49,800 nucleotides of DNA from Dinochytrium kinnereticum (lineage: Eukaryota > Chytridiomycota > Chytridiomycetes > Chytridiales > Chytridiaceae): positions 1 through 49,800 of the forward strand of contig JADGJT010000156.1 in NCBI GenBank assembly GCA_027604005.1. Reading direction: 5' to 3'. The notes below the pieces were generated by a model. It saw only the letters and a program-made list of their open reading frames with translations, was not told where the DNA came from and ran no database searches. The position numbers and the translations under genes are program-made. Every line of letters starts with the position of its first letter. The stretch's first letter is position 1. Positions 23,382-33,324 of the stretch are shown piece after piece.

Positions 23382-24229
23382 TCACTCGTTGTTCGGGTCA
23401 CCGTTGCCCTGCCCATTAGCTCCAGCGTCGGCACCATTCCCGGCATCCCCTTCATTGGTGGCATCGTCGTTTCCAGCGTCTCCCTCGTTGTTGGCAACCT
23501 CGCCACCATCCTCTTCAGCAGCGCCACCATTCTCTTCAACAGCACCACCATTTTCTTCAACAGCACCACCCATCTCAGCCTGAGCCTCTTCTGCTGCAGC
23601 ACCCGCCGCCGCATCAGCGGCCTCAGCTTCAGCCTCAGCAGCATCTGCTGCCTCCCTCGCCGCCTTTGCAGCCTGAATCGCCCCCAAAATACCTTGAGCA
23701 ATCCCAAGACCCTTTCCGGCGGCCCCGCCAGCTCCAATACCGTTTTGAATGGCTCCGAGCACACCTTGAGCGATCGCTAGACCTTTGCCTGCTTTCTTGG
23801 CTCCGCCTTCGCCCTTGGCGGCCCCTCTGGCGGCTGCGATGCGGGCGAGGATGCCTCCACCGGCTCCCGCTCCCTTGGCCGCTCCTTTTGCGGCTGCGAT
23901 ACGGGCGAGGATGCCTCCACCGGCTCCGGCTCCCTTGGCGGCTCCTTTTGCGGCTGCGATACGGGCGAGAATACCTTTGGCGGCTCCTTTGCCTTTCTTG
24001 CCGAGTTGAGGGGAGCGGGCGACCAGGTTGGCGGCGGGGAGGGGAATGGCTCGCGCGTGAATGCCATGAGTCAAGTCGTTAGAACGACGGCGGTGACTCT
24101 AGAAGTGGGAGTTAATGCCTGGGTTATGACGAGCGGTGTGATAGAGACACTTACTGCTGCAGAGAGTACAACGGTTGAGGAGACCAAGAGCAAGGTCGCA
24201 AGGAAGAGAAGGATGGTAGAGAGCCTCAT
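23382..24229 (-). CDS. Secreted cationic-repeat precursor with acidic tail
   Basis: Exons 24229-24155 and 24098-23382 join in phase 0, giving 263 residues. Exon 1 encodes exactly a signal peptide (MRLSTILLFLATLLLVSS, ending LSAA). Next comes a basic segment with RRR and KK sites, then three near-identical 20-residue repeats with core ILARIAAAKGAAKGAGAGGG, then two copies of a GLAIAQG[VI]LGAIQ motif, then an Ala/Glu helix and a strongly acidic Gly/Asn/Glu/Asp tail with EENGGAV repeats. Alternating hydrophobic and Lys/Arg residues make the repeats amphipathic and cationic. The order signal, basic repeats, acidic tail resembles precursors of antimicrobial or processed repeat peptides, in which the tail neutralises the cationic part. 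No family is recognised and no activity can be claimed. A TATA box lies 101 bp upstream. Confidence 0.72.
23520..23580 (-). repeat. 21-bp coding repeat in acidic tail
   Basis: Almost three copies of a 21-bp unit encode the seven-residue Glu-Glu-Asn-Gly-Gly-Ala-Val repeat in the acidic tail of the secreted precursor. Confidence 0.8.
23829..23990 (-). repeat. 60-bp coding tandem repeat
   Basis: About 2.7 copies of a 60-bp unit encode the 20-residue Gly/Ala/Lys repeat. Adjacent copies differ at only a few third positions, so the array is young or homogenised. Ile-Leu-Ala-Arg-Ile is kept in every copy. Confidence 0.9.
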
Positions 24230-24329
24230 TATTGTTCTTTGTGAGATATTCAGAGGTGGAGAGTGAATTGATGCTTTGTTGGGTGTTGAGCTGTGTCGAG
24301 ATGGTAGGGAGAGGCAGCATCAGGTCGCA

Positions 24330-24336
24330 TTTTATA
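24330..24336 (-). promoter_or_regulatory. TATA box of the repeat-precursor gene
   Basis: The minus strand reads TATAAAA 101 bp before the ATG at 24229, almost the same spacing as at the small secreted gene. This supports the chosen signal-peptide exon. Confidence 0.7.
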
Positions 24337-25201
24337 CATGACGGGACGAGGGGTTTTGGGCTGCTCATGATGCCGTTGTTTGTTTACGCGTGGTACTGTT
24401 TGGCGCGCCTTTCATTTGCTGAAGTTTGAAACCGCGACACAGAAGGGATTTGAAACGCTGGGATTGATGTGAACACTCACGGGGGTGTGAGATGACTGAA
24501 TGTGCAGCACGGAGCTCTTCCTGGCGCTTGTTCATCAACTGAAACGTGGGTTGGGAATTCTCGTCATTAGCGGTAAAAGTAATGGGATGGCCATCACAGG
24601 AGATGGGGATCTAATCTTGTGTGGGGTGTTCTGAAACATTTATTGATCTTTGGTTTCCGGTAAACATTCACATCCGTAAGGATACATGTGGGATGTACAC
24701 ACGATGGTTGTAGATGTGTTTTACTGAATATAACTTGCCCCTCTTGCTAATGGTTTCTTGTTCAATGCTGGTGCAGCTCAGATGACGACAACTCGTCAAG
24801 AATATTTGCGTTTCACTTCACGCCGACCGTATTTCAGAAGGTTGAGATGCCAAGGTTCAGCAAGGCTATTCAGTTAGTCACCGATATTAATATTCATTGC
24901 CTAGAACTCCATCGAAAAGCAAGCAAAAAACAAAAGTAAACACAGAAAAAAGTGAAAGTGCTTTAGTGCGTATGTAGATAACTTTTGCAAGCCACCCATA
25001 AGAAAGGTGGTTTTTATTTAATGTCTTGACATATGAGGTTTATATTTATGACTGTGAGGTCGGCATTTGTAAAGGGGAGGGAAAGGTTTCCATAAACAAG
25101 AAAGAACCATTTCCGCTTTATAGACCGGAGAGAGAAAAAAACCCAAGAAAAAGAAAGTATAATAGCAGCCTCTAAGTGGGGTAAGGACAAAGCCCACCCG
25201 T
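24337..25201. other. Intergenic region
   Basis: About 0.87 kb between the promoter of the repeat precursor and the stop of the next minus-strand gene. No ORF with recognisable content and no RNA gene is seen. Confidence 0.5.
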
Positions 25202-27381
25202 TTAGCAGCCAGCGGGGAGGGCAAAAGAGTCAACCTTGTTGGCAGCGCCGAATCCAAGACCACGCTTGGCGAAACCCTTCCACATCGCGCATTTGAAGTT
25301 GCCGCCGGTGTTCTGGGTGTCAGCCTGGATTATCGCATCACGAGCGTTGAGGAAGGTGGGGTTGCAAGGCTAGAGGAATCAATAAAAAAGGGGTGAGTTA
25401 GTGCCGATACTAGAGCGGGCAAGCAACAAAAAAAAAAACAGCACTTGAAATATCCACAAAAACTTACCTGGAGCTTCATGCCGTCAACAACGGCTTGCAT
25501 GAACTTAATGTTTCCAGCAGGCGACGAGACATTGGTGATGTCAGCCTCGAAACCAGCCTGCTCGACCATGTTCCAGTAGACTTCGTAGAGGATGGTGGAC
25601 CAGACCTCACCGACAAAGTGAACCTGGCTGCTGGACTGCAGGGTAGAGTACTTGTGGGTGTTGGTCGTGAGAGAAGTGGAGTAGGGAAGGCTACGGATAC
25701 CGTTGGGCTTGCCGGTGACGTAGGTACCAGTACCGCGGATGGTGTCGCGAGTCATGTCACCCTTCATAGTGGCCCACCAGCCAACGGTGTCGGACCAGCC
25801 CTCACCCATACCACCTGACTCACCACCCCTGAGACAGTTGGCGTTAGCGGGCCCACCAGTGAGACGGTTGGAGAGACCGTGAGTGAGCTCGTGGGTGACG
25901 ACGTTGTTGTCCATATCACCGTCACGACCAGGACTATTAAGAGAAGCATGGTTTGTAAGTTGCTTTGCAGAAGGGATTTTGCAGTTAAAAGACAGGTATG
26001 GGAACTTACGTGGTCAAGGTGAAACGGAACATGTTCATGGTACCGGCCTGTCCATCAGGGGGGGTGGCAAAGTTAGCGTTGTTGGTGCCTGAAGCCTGAA
26101 CGTTGGCGACGACAGCATCACCACCCCTTCCGGCGGTACCGTAGTTGACAGTCTGGAAGTTACCAGCAGCCTCAGTGAAACCGTACTTGTAAAGCACATC
26201 GTGGTAGGCGTTGGTAAGGTAGAACACTTGCGCGATCGCAGCCGGGATGCTGGAAGAGGGCTCCTTGGTGGTGTCGTAGACATAGTTAAACTTGCCACCG
26301 CTGTTGGAAGTCCCGACCCTACCGCCGTTCTGGGTCTTGACGTTGTTGCCCTGAGAGCTGTACTCGCCGGCTACTGGGGCGTTCTGCCATCCCTTGGGGC
26401 TGACCGAAAGATCAGCTGGGTTAACCAAGTTGGTCTGGCCATCCAGAATACTGTCCTTGGTGAAAGGGACAACAAAATACTCAGGGACTGGGGCACCAGT
26501 CGGGACAGGGACAGTGGTCGAGGTGGGGACGACGGTGGCAGTGGCAGTGGCAGTCGCGGTGGCCGTGGCCGTGGCGGTGGCCGTTGAGGTGGGGACAGGG
26601 GTTGGGTTGCTTCCACCATCCGCGATCCAGTTGGTCATTCCAAGAACAGCCCCAGAGCTGGCAGAGATCCAGATGTTGTTCCATGCATCCTGACGATGGC
26701 GGATCTCAAGATCCCAGACCTTCTCCAAAGCTCCATCAGCAGTGTAGAAGTACTTGAGGGAGGCAAAAATGTCCTGCATGGCAAAGGGGGCGCCCTTGAC
26801 CTTGCCGTTCACGAACTTGAGTGAGGACCTCAGGCCAGCGGTGCTGTAACCAAGGGCCTTGGCGGCGGCACTGACGGCCTCAGTGGCCGTGAGGTCGGCA
26901 CCGAATGACGCGGGGGCAACGAGGTTGGCAGTGTTGGTGGCGACGTGACCAGCAGAAATGATAGTACCGTCGGCGGCGACGTTGACGTTTGAAACCAAGT
27001 TAACGATGGGCAAGTCGTCCTGCGTCTGGACCATGTGGACAGATGTGATACCGTTGTTAAGGGTGTCCATCCTAGACGAAGTGTATATATTAACTATCAT
27101 GATGATACCAAGCTGAAGGGGATGGTATATGAATGGATGAAGTGATCAAGGCCTTACTTGGAAGTAACAGAGAGCTTCGCGACATCGCCAGTGGTGCGAC
27201 CAGCAACGAACATCAAAGCGTTGTCAACGGCGCTGGCACCAGGGGCAAAGCTGGGCTCGTAAACATCACCAAAGACCGCCTCAGGGATGTACAAATCAGG
27301 AATGGCAGCAGGGATGGAAGCAGGGGCCGGGGCAGCGGCAGCCACAGCAGCCATGGCAGCGAGAGCAAGGATGGGAAGCAT
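25202..27381 (-). CDS. Extracellular metallopeptidase M36 (fungalysin type), copy A
   Basis: Four exons: 27381-27158, 27071-26010, 25933-25468 and 25369-25202, giving 639 residues, typical for fungalysin. The signal peptide ([17 protein letters not shown]) is followed by an FTP prodomain ([21 protein letters not shown]) and a PepSY-like inhibitory part ([14 protein letters not shown]). A Thr-Ala repeat linker separates this from the zinc protease domain. Zinc ligands are HELTH (443-447) and the Glu of GMGEGWSD (473), and the end is [14 protein letters not shown]. The enzyme is secreted as a zymogen and degrades proteins outside the cell. A TATA box lies 142 bp before the ATG. It shares its exon 1/2 splice phase with the other two M36 genes here, so the three are duplicates. 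Confidence 0.93.
26533..26590 (-). repeat. Thr-Ala hexanucleotide coding repeat
   Basis: A series of ggcagt/ggccgt-type 6-bp units encodes about eight Thr-Ala dipeptides in the linker between prodomain and catalytic domain of M36 copy A. Confidence 0.8.
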
Positions 27382-27486
27382 TTGGGCAGAGAATGAGGCT
27401 GTAAGATGAGGTTGGTTTGAATTGGATGTGTGAGGAATGGAAATGGTCCCTGCTGCAGGATTGAGAAGGGAGGTAGGTAGAGGTGC

Positions 27487-27497
27487 TGTGAGGTGAG
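27487..27497 (-). promoter_or_regulatory. 11-mer shared by two M36 promoters
   Basis: The + strand reads tgtgaggtgag (minus CTCACCTCACA), about 26 bp downstream of the TATA box of M36 copy A, where transcription should begin. The identical 11-mer occurs at 32227-32237 in the same position in copy B. Confidence 0.4.
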
Positions 27498-27522
27498 ATG
27501 TGACCGGGGGGGATGGCTATGG

Positions 27523-27530
27523 TATTTATA
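27523..27530 (-). promoter_or_regulatory. TATA box of M36 copy A
   Basis: The minus strand reads TATAAATA 142 bp before the ATG at 27381. Confidence 0.7.
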
Positions 27531-30032
27531 GCTGTTCTTTCAGACGCTGTGGAGCAAAGGACTGAGGCCCCGCAGACACGCTGCCAGGGCAACGAAAGCA
27601 GCAAGAGGTCCATTCAGCTGCAGCAAGAGGACCAGCAGCAGCATGTGGGCCCACCAGCATCAAATGCAGAAAACAAAACCACGCACGGCCCCACCCAACC
27701 ACCCAAACCCATCGCTTAAGGAAAAACGACACGAATGGAAGTCCAGCGTGAGGTGACTCTGTTCCACCACATTTGTCCGTTTTAAGACCATGCAAAAAAT
27801 TTTCAGACTCCGACGGACTCCGGCCGATTTCTTCTGGTGCTGCTGATGCCCCCCATGGGAGGAGAATGGTTTTTTGAAGCCATCGAGTACCAACCAGTGA
27901 GTGAGATGAATGGGAGATTCTGCTCAATGTTAGCTAGCAAGAGATGCAGAACGCAGGACGCGCTATTCCTTCACATTGCACAGTCTGACCCGCTCCCCGC
28001 TCTTATTACCAACCAACCGTCACCCAATATTGGTTGGCTACCTTCCCTTTCCCCGCGGCTCTGGTTCAAGGATAGCGGGGAAAGAAGGCATTGTTGAATG
28101 GAAAGCCCCGTTGCACCAAGCCAAAAGCCAAAGCCAAAGGCCAAAACAGCCACACGCCACGCACATCTTCGCACCCATTGCCAAAACAAGCAGTGATAAG
28201 AGAGGCAGATCTTGCCGATCGAACGGTCTGCTGCATTAATAACACAACCGAGAGCAAAGCATCCACTGACCAAGAACTTTGGTGATGCGGTCGGAATGAT
28301 GCTTCAAATTTTCTTTTGGGCTGCAGCAGCTTGGTTGTGACCAGTGGAAAAGTGGTGAAGTTTTTGGTTACGCGCTCTCCGCGGGTGTGCCAAAACCCCA
28401 TCGCCCCCGATTAGCTACACGACAGTCCTGCACACACTGGCTCAAGGGTTTGTGGGGGGTGGGGCCTGGCGCCAGCACTCATACTTTCAAACCATATACA
28501 AACTGATAAGAGTGAATTCCCCCCTTCTTCCCTCCCACCCAACCTTTCCCCATTCTTGAGTCCGACCTTCCGTTTTTGTTCCGTGACAGTTCAGGAAGCC
28601 TTCCTTACCTCCTTCCCACCTCTTGAGTCTTAATCTCTCCTTTGCCACCCAGAAAAACGACGGTTTGGACTCTCGCATGCCTTGGCAACTTCTTCCCTAT
28701 CAAGGTTGGTCGTTGATCATCCAATCTTCCGTCCGCATCTTCATAGAAGTTAGGCTTGAGCAAGGGACATCATCACATTGCTAAAAACCGTTCCGGCCGA
28801 GTCGTCCCGCCGTCTTTCTTATTCTCTTTCTCCCTGAGAACGGAAGGGCAGTGCATGCGGATGCGGGCGCGTGATTAATGGATGCGGGATGCAGATGCGT
28901 GATCCATGCATCAGCTTTGAGCTTCCCATCGTTCATGCAGCCCTCATGGTATGCCATCTGCATTATCGTCTTCTTTGATGTTTGAAGAAGCGCTGTGGAG
29001 CTGTCGTCCTGTCTTGTTATGTTGCCTCCATGTCCCCCCTCATCTTGCTGCTTCCTTCACCGGAAGGGCTAATGCTCTCCTCACTTGCTTTATCGCAGAT
29101 TTGACATCAAAGCTCAACTGGCCGCTGCATGTTTGGTTAGGGGAACTTTTCATGAACCTTATCATCACTGTAATCCTCTATTTTTAACCAATGGCCGCTC
29201 ACACCCTCTCCCAAATACTCAGTCGTCGTGGTCAGTCGTCGTCCACAGCTGGATCCGTTCTTAAAAAGTTTGTCAATGAAATGGATTTGTGCTGTTGGAG
29301 CCCCACATCCTTTGTGATCGTAGATCTTCATGACTTGGCTTCATCCTCTGCAGTCACTATGCACAAAGTAAGTACACCCTAACACAGGTTGTTGCAGGCA
29401 TGCAATCATCAAGAAAGCTGGTGTAGTTGTTAAGTCTCAAGAATGTTGCACTTTACTGTCGTCAATGGGTGTAGTAGCCAGTGCGGCCAATTTTTGGAAA
29501 CGAAAGCTCTTGTTGAGTTGGCTAAAATGACTTTCTTTGAACTTTAAGCAACGTATCTGTTATGACCTATTCATGAACCAAAACTACTTTCTACAACTTA
29601 TTATGTGCTGCTCTGCGAACTATTATACAACTTAATTATTGCTTAGCAGTGATTGAGGAAGGCAAGTATTTAAATCTTAAGGAGCATATTGAGGTTCTTA
29701 TTAAATTCTTTGAGGTTTTTTCTAATCTAACATACTCAGGTAGGTTGGGGTGCGTCGTTAATGTAGGGGTAAAGTAAAGGGGAAAAGAACAAGCAAAACC
29801 TACGAGAAGCCTTAGCAAACTCGCGGCCCTCGCCAAAGGAAACCAAGAGTGAACTCATTCCCAACCAACGAGGAAAAGGGCGCAGCCCCAAACGAACGAT
29901 GTAATCAGAAAAGGAACTAGTGCATGATTTTTGGCGGGTAAAAACACAAGATGAGGTCAAGATATCATGGGTGGAGTAAAACAGAGAAGAGAGAAGAGTC
30001 TGGGGCATGTGAAAAAAAGGGGGGGCGGTGTT
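27531..30032. other. 2.5-kb intergenic region between M36 copies
   Basis: This is the largest spacer in the window. It contains upstream promoter DNA of M36 copy A and the 3' flank of copy B. Short frames (for example 28951-29187 and 29191-29382) lack recognisable domains. The second begins with a good context (accaATGg) and runs into a consensus donor gtaagt at 29368, so a short first exon of an unrecognised gene is possible, but no matching downstream exon was found. Confidence 0.45.
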
Positions 30033-31192
30033 TTAGCAGCCGTCGCCAAGGGTGAAGCTGTCGTCCTTGGCTGAGGTGGCGCCAGAGCCGAGACCGCGCT
30101 TAGCAAAGCCCTTCCAGATAGCGCAAACAAACTTGCCGCCGTTGTTAATTTTGTCCGAGGCAATGATGGCGTCACGGGCAGAGATGAAGGTGGGGTTGCA
30201 AGGCTGGCTCTTAAGACCGTCAACCAGGTTCTCGAAGAAGCGAATGTTTCCGGCAGCGCTGGTGGAGGCGTACTTATCATCTTCATAACCGGCAGCCTCG
30301 ACCATGTTCCAGTAAACCTCGTAGAGAATGCTGGACCAGACTGCTCCAATGGTATGAACAGCAGTCAAGGTCTTGAGAGCGCTGTACAGGTTCTTGTTGG
30401 TGGTCATGGAGGTTGAGTAAGGGAAGTTACGGATGCCAAGGGGGTTGTTGAATGCGTACGATCCAATCACACGGTCAGTGGCACGGGTCATGCTGGGCTT
30501 CATGGTGGTCCACCAGGCGACAGTGTCAGACCATCCCTCACCCATACCACGCGACTCGGTGGTCTGGAGGCAGTTACCGTTGCCGGTTCCACCAGTGAGA
30601 CGGTTGGAAAGACCGTGAGTCAGCTCATGAACCACGACACCGTTGTCCATGTCTCCATCGCGCTGAGGGTCGGTCCTGTCAAACAAGTACATCCTCATGG
30701 TTCCAGGCTGGCCATCAGGGGGGGTGGCAAAGTTGGCGTTGTTCACACCATCAGCAGATTGCACAATAGCGTTAACAGCGTCATTGCCCCTTCCTCCCCT
30801 GCCAAAGTTGTCGTTCTGGAAGTTGGACGCGGACTCGGTGAACCCATAGAGGTAGAGCAGGTCGTGGTAGGCATTGGTCGCGTAGAACACGTTGGCGAGA
30901 GCCGCCTGAATGTTGTTGGGGGTGGTAGGGCCAACAGTCGTATCGTAGACATAGTCGAACCTGCCACCGTTGCGCGAAGTACCGAGAGCGCCAGCACGAG
31001 CGGCTCGGACGTTGTTGCCAGTAGTCTGATACTCGCCACTAGCGATAGGACCGTTGAACCAGGTTTTGGGGGCGGCAAAGGTTTCCACACCGTCCAGAAT
31101 GCTGTCCTCGGTGATGGGGACGGCAACAATGCTGGGTGGCGAGGGGCCAGGTGCGGCCGTGGAAGTAGTGCTGGTGGTGGGAGGCCTGGTGG

Positions 31193-31225
<33 letters not shown>

Positions 31226-32105
31226 ACCTAGTGGTGGTGGTGCTGGTCGACCTAGTGGTGGTGGAAGTGGGTCTGGTGCTGGTCGATGTGGGAGTAGGAG
31301 GTCTGACTGTGGTAGTGGGCCTGGGAGATCCACCACCACCCTCGCTCACCCAGTCAGCTGATCCGACCACAGCACCCGTGACTGAGTCAACATAGACGGC
31401 GCCCCAGGTGCTATCAGTGTGAATGTTTAACTCCCAGACCTTCGTCAGTTCGTTGGACGGGGTCAAATAGTACTTCTGAGCTGCGATGATGCTTTCGACG
31501 GCGAAAGGAGCCCCTGAGACCTTGTCACCTTCAGTCGTCAGAGAGAATCCAGAGGTCTTGAATCCCATAGCTTTGGCAGCAGAGATGACGGCCTGTGCAG
31601 CATCGAGCTCGACAGCCCTCCTGGCAAGTGGGGCGGGCTGCAAAGCACTGGTATCAGCAGCAACGTGGCCGGCGGTCAGAACGGTACCGCTGATGGCATC
31701 GACGTTGACGTTTGAGACCAGGTTGGCGACGGGCAAGCCATCGCGGGTTTCCTGCAAGTGAATGTGGAACACACCGTTCTTGCCTTCGATGCTAAATGTT
31801 GTGAAGAGAGTCAGTTGTGAGGCCCAAAAGGAATCAAAAAACCGATGGTTGTGTGGAGAGGATATTCACCTGCTAGTGACAAGGAGGTTCTCAAAGCTGG
31901 TGTTGGTCTTGTCGGCAATGTAAGCCTTCGCAATGTCGACGGCGGAAGGCGTATCAAAGCCGGCGAAGGGAACAGCATCAACAGCCTGCCCGAACACCTT
32001 CTCTGGGGCGTTGAAACCAGGGAGGGAAATAGGGGCGGCAGCAGGGGCCGGGGCAGCCCTAGCGACGGTGGCGGCGAGGGCGAGGAGAGCGACAACTGAA
32101 AGCAT
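30033..32105 (-). CDS. Extracellular metallopeptidase M36 (fungalysin type), copy B
   Basis: Exons 32105-31870 and 31791-30033, giving 664 residues with one intron, against three in copy A. The signal peptide (MLSVVALLALAATVARA) is followed by the FTP region (GVFHIHLQETRDGLPVANLV) and a PepSY-like part (TKVWELNIHTDSTW). A long Thr/Arg/Ser/Pro linker precedes the catalytic domain with HELTH (467-471) and GMGEGWSD; the end is [15 protein letters not shown]. The catalytic parts of copies A and B align throughout, so this is a duplicated secreted zinc endopeptidase. A TATA box lies 161 bp before the ATG. The two intact copies sit about 2.7 kb apart with the decayed third copy 7 kb further left, all on the same strand. 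Confidence 0.94.
31185..31300 (-). repeat. Thr-rich coding repeat in M36 copy B linker
   Basis: Runs of ggtggt units on the + strand encode poly-Thr with Thr-Arg-Ser-Thr-Ser units, a mucin-like spacer likely to be O-glycosylated. It lies at the same domain boundary as the Thr-Ala repeat of copy A. Confidence 0.85.
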
Positions 32106-32226
32106 GTTTGGCAGAGAGTGAGTGAGGTTGAGGTTGCGTATGAGGATGCGGCTTTTGGGCAGAAGAAGGGATGGGATCGCGCAGCGATGGAACCTTTCTG
32201 CTGGAGGGCTGAAGGAGTGGTCGAGG

Positions 32227-32237
32227 TGTGAGGTGAG
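32227..32237 (-). promoter_or_regulatory. 11-mer shared by two M36 promoters
   Basis: The + strand reads tgtgaggtgag about 29 bp downstream of the TATA box of M36 copy B, identical to the element at 27487-27497. Confidence 0.4.
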
Positions 32238-32265
32238 GTGAGGAGGTCATCCGTGATGCCCTTCC

Positions 32266-32272
32266 TTTTATA
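32266..32272 (-). promoter_or_regulatory. TATA box of M36 copy B
   Basis: The minus strand reads TATAAAA, followed by GG, 161 bp before the ATG at 32105. Confidence 0.7.
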
Positions 32273-33324
32273 CGGGTCGACAAGAGCTGGCACTGAGGCA
32301 TGGTCGGCTCAGCATCGTTCCGTTGATGGTTTCCCCCAGCCAGCGCGAGGTGGCCAAGAAAGTCGCGCCCATGCGTTGGTTCCGCTGCCTAAAAAGGACA
32401 TGACACGCTGCTACCGCTGGACTTCGGTTGTACACAGTGCCATGCGCACACAAGTCGCAGCATTCCGAGTGTCTGGTTGGCTGCAGATTATCTTGGAACC
32501 ACGCTGCATGCCCAAATCTGGCCCAGCGGTGTGGTTGTTCCAGATGCATTTGACGGACTGCTGATACTCTCGTTGAGCCTTTGCCATAGCTGGCCGGCCA
32601 CGCAGCTTCATTTCATTTCCCAAAGGCTTTTGTTATTCATCGTTGTGCCCGTTGGGTGGGTGGGTTGGTGCGTCAAACCCATGCGACGATGCGTCCAACT
32701 ATTATTCAATCTCTCAAGACCAAGAAAGCTCAAAGTAAAATGTAAAAATAATACAAACCACATCTAAATGGCTTACCTACGAGCACAGACACCGAAGCCG
32801 TTGTTTTCTGGGGATGGCGCTGGGACCCGTTAAGAGAGGAATCTTGCAGTGAAGCGTAGCGCGTTTGCTGTCAGATACGCGGGGTTCGCCATCTTCAAGA
32901 AATCGTACTGCTCCTCTCTTCTCAGGGCTCCCGAATGCTAAAACCGTCTCAAAATGCCGTTAAATGTCTGGACAGTTTGAATGCACATTACCTCGCAGCT
33001 GATTTCAGTTGAAAATCTGGAGATCTTCCTCTTCCCGATGCGATCCAACCGAACCCAAATTAATAACTTGAGAACTTGATATAAACCATTTGCGCATTGG
33101 CAATCATCTTTTGCTATTGCACTCACTGTATGAAGTCAGAGGGGAGGCCAAAACGACGATACTTTTGAGCTGGGATAGATAAACGAGTGAGAATTTGCGA
33201 AGTGTTCGATTTCTCGAAGCTGCCAGCGCGTAAAAAGACGTGCGAGAGGGAGGTGGTCGATTTGGCTCCTTAACCATGGAAGACTAGTCAGCCCACGGAC
33301 TCTCCGTATTGCATCGTATTTACT
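32273..33324. other. Divergent intergenic region
   Basis: About 1 kb between the M36 copy B promoter and the first adenylyl cyclase gene. Short frames of 60-110 codons have no recognisable features and no consistent splicing. No RNA gene was seen. Confidence 0.5.

Noticed and set aside
23666..24082. Plus-strand Leu/Arg-rich frame
   Set aside because: It is antisense to the 60-bp repeats; its apparent repeats are the shadow of the real ones, and it lacks a signal peptide or start context.
30615..31361. Plus-strand frame of 248 codons with Gly-rich end
   Set aside because: It is antisense to the catalytic and Thr-rich linker regions of M36 copy B; the Gly run is the shadow of the Thr codons.
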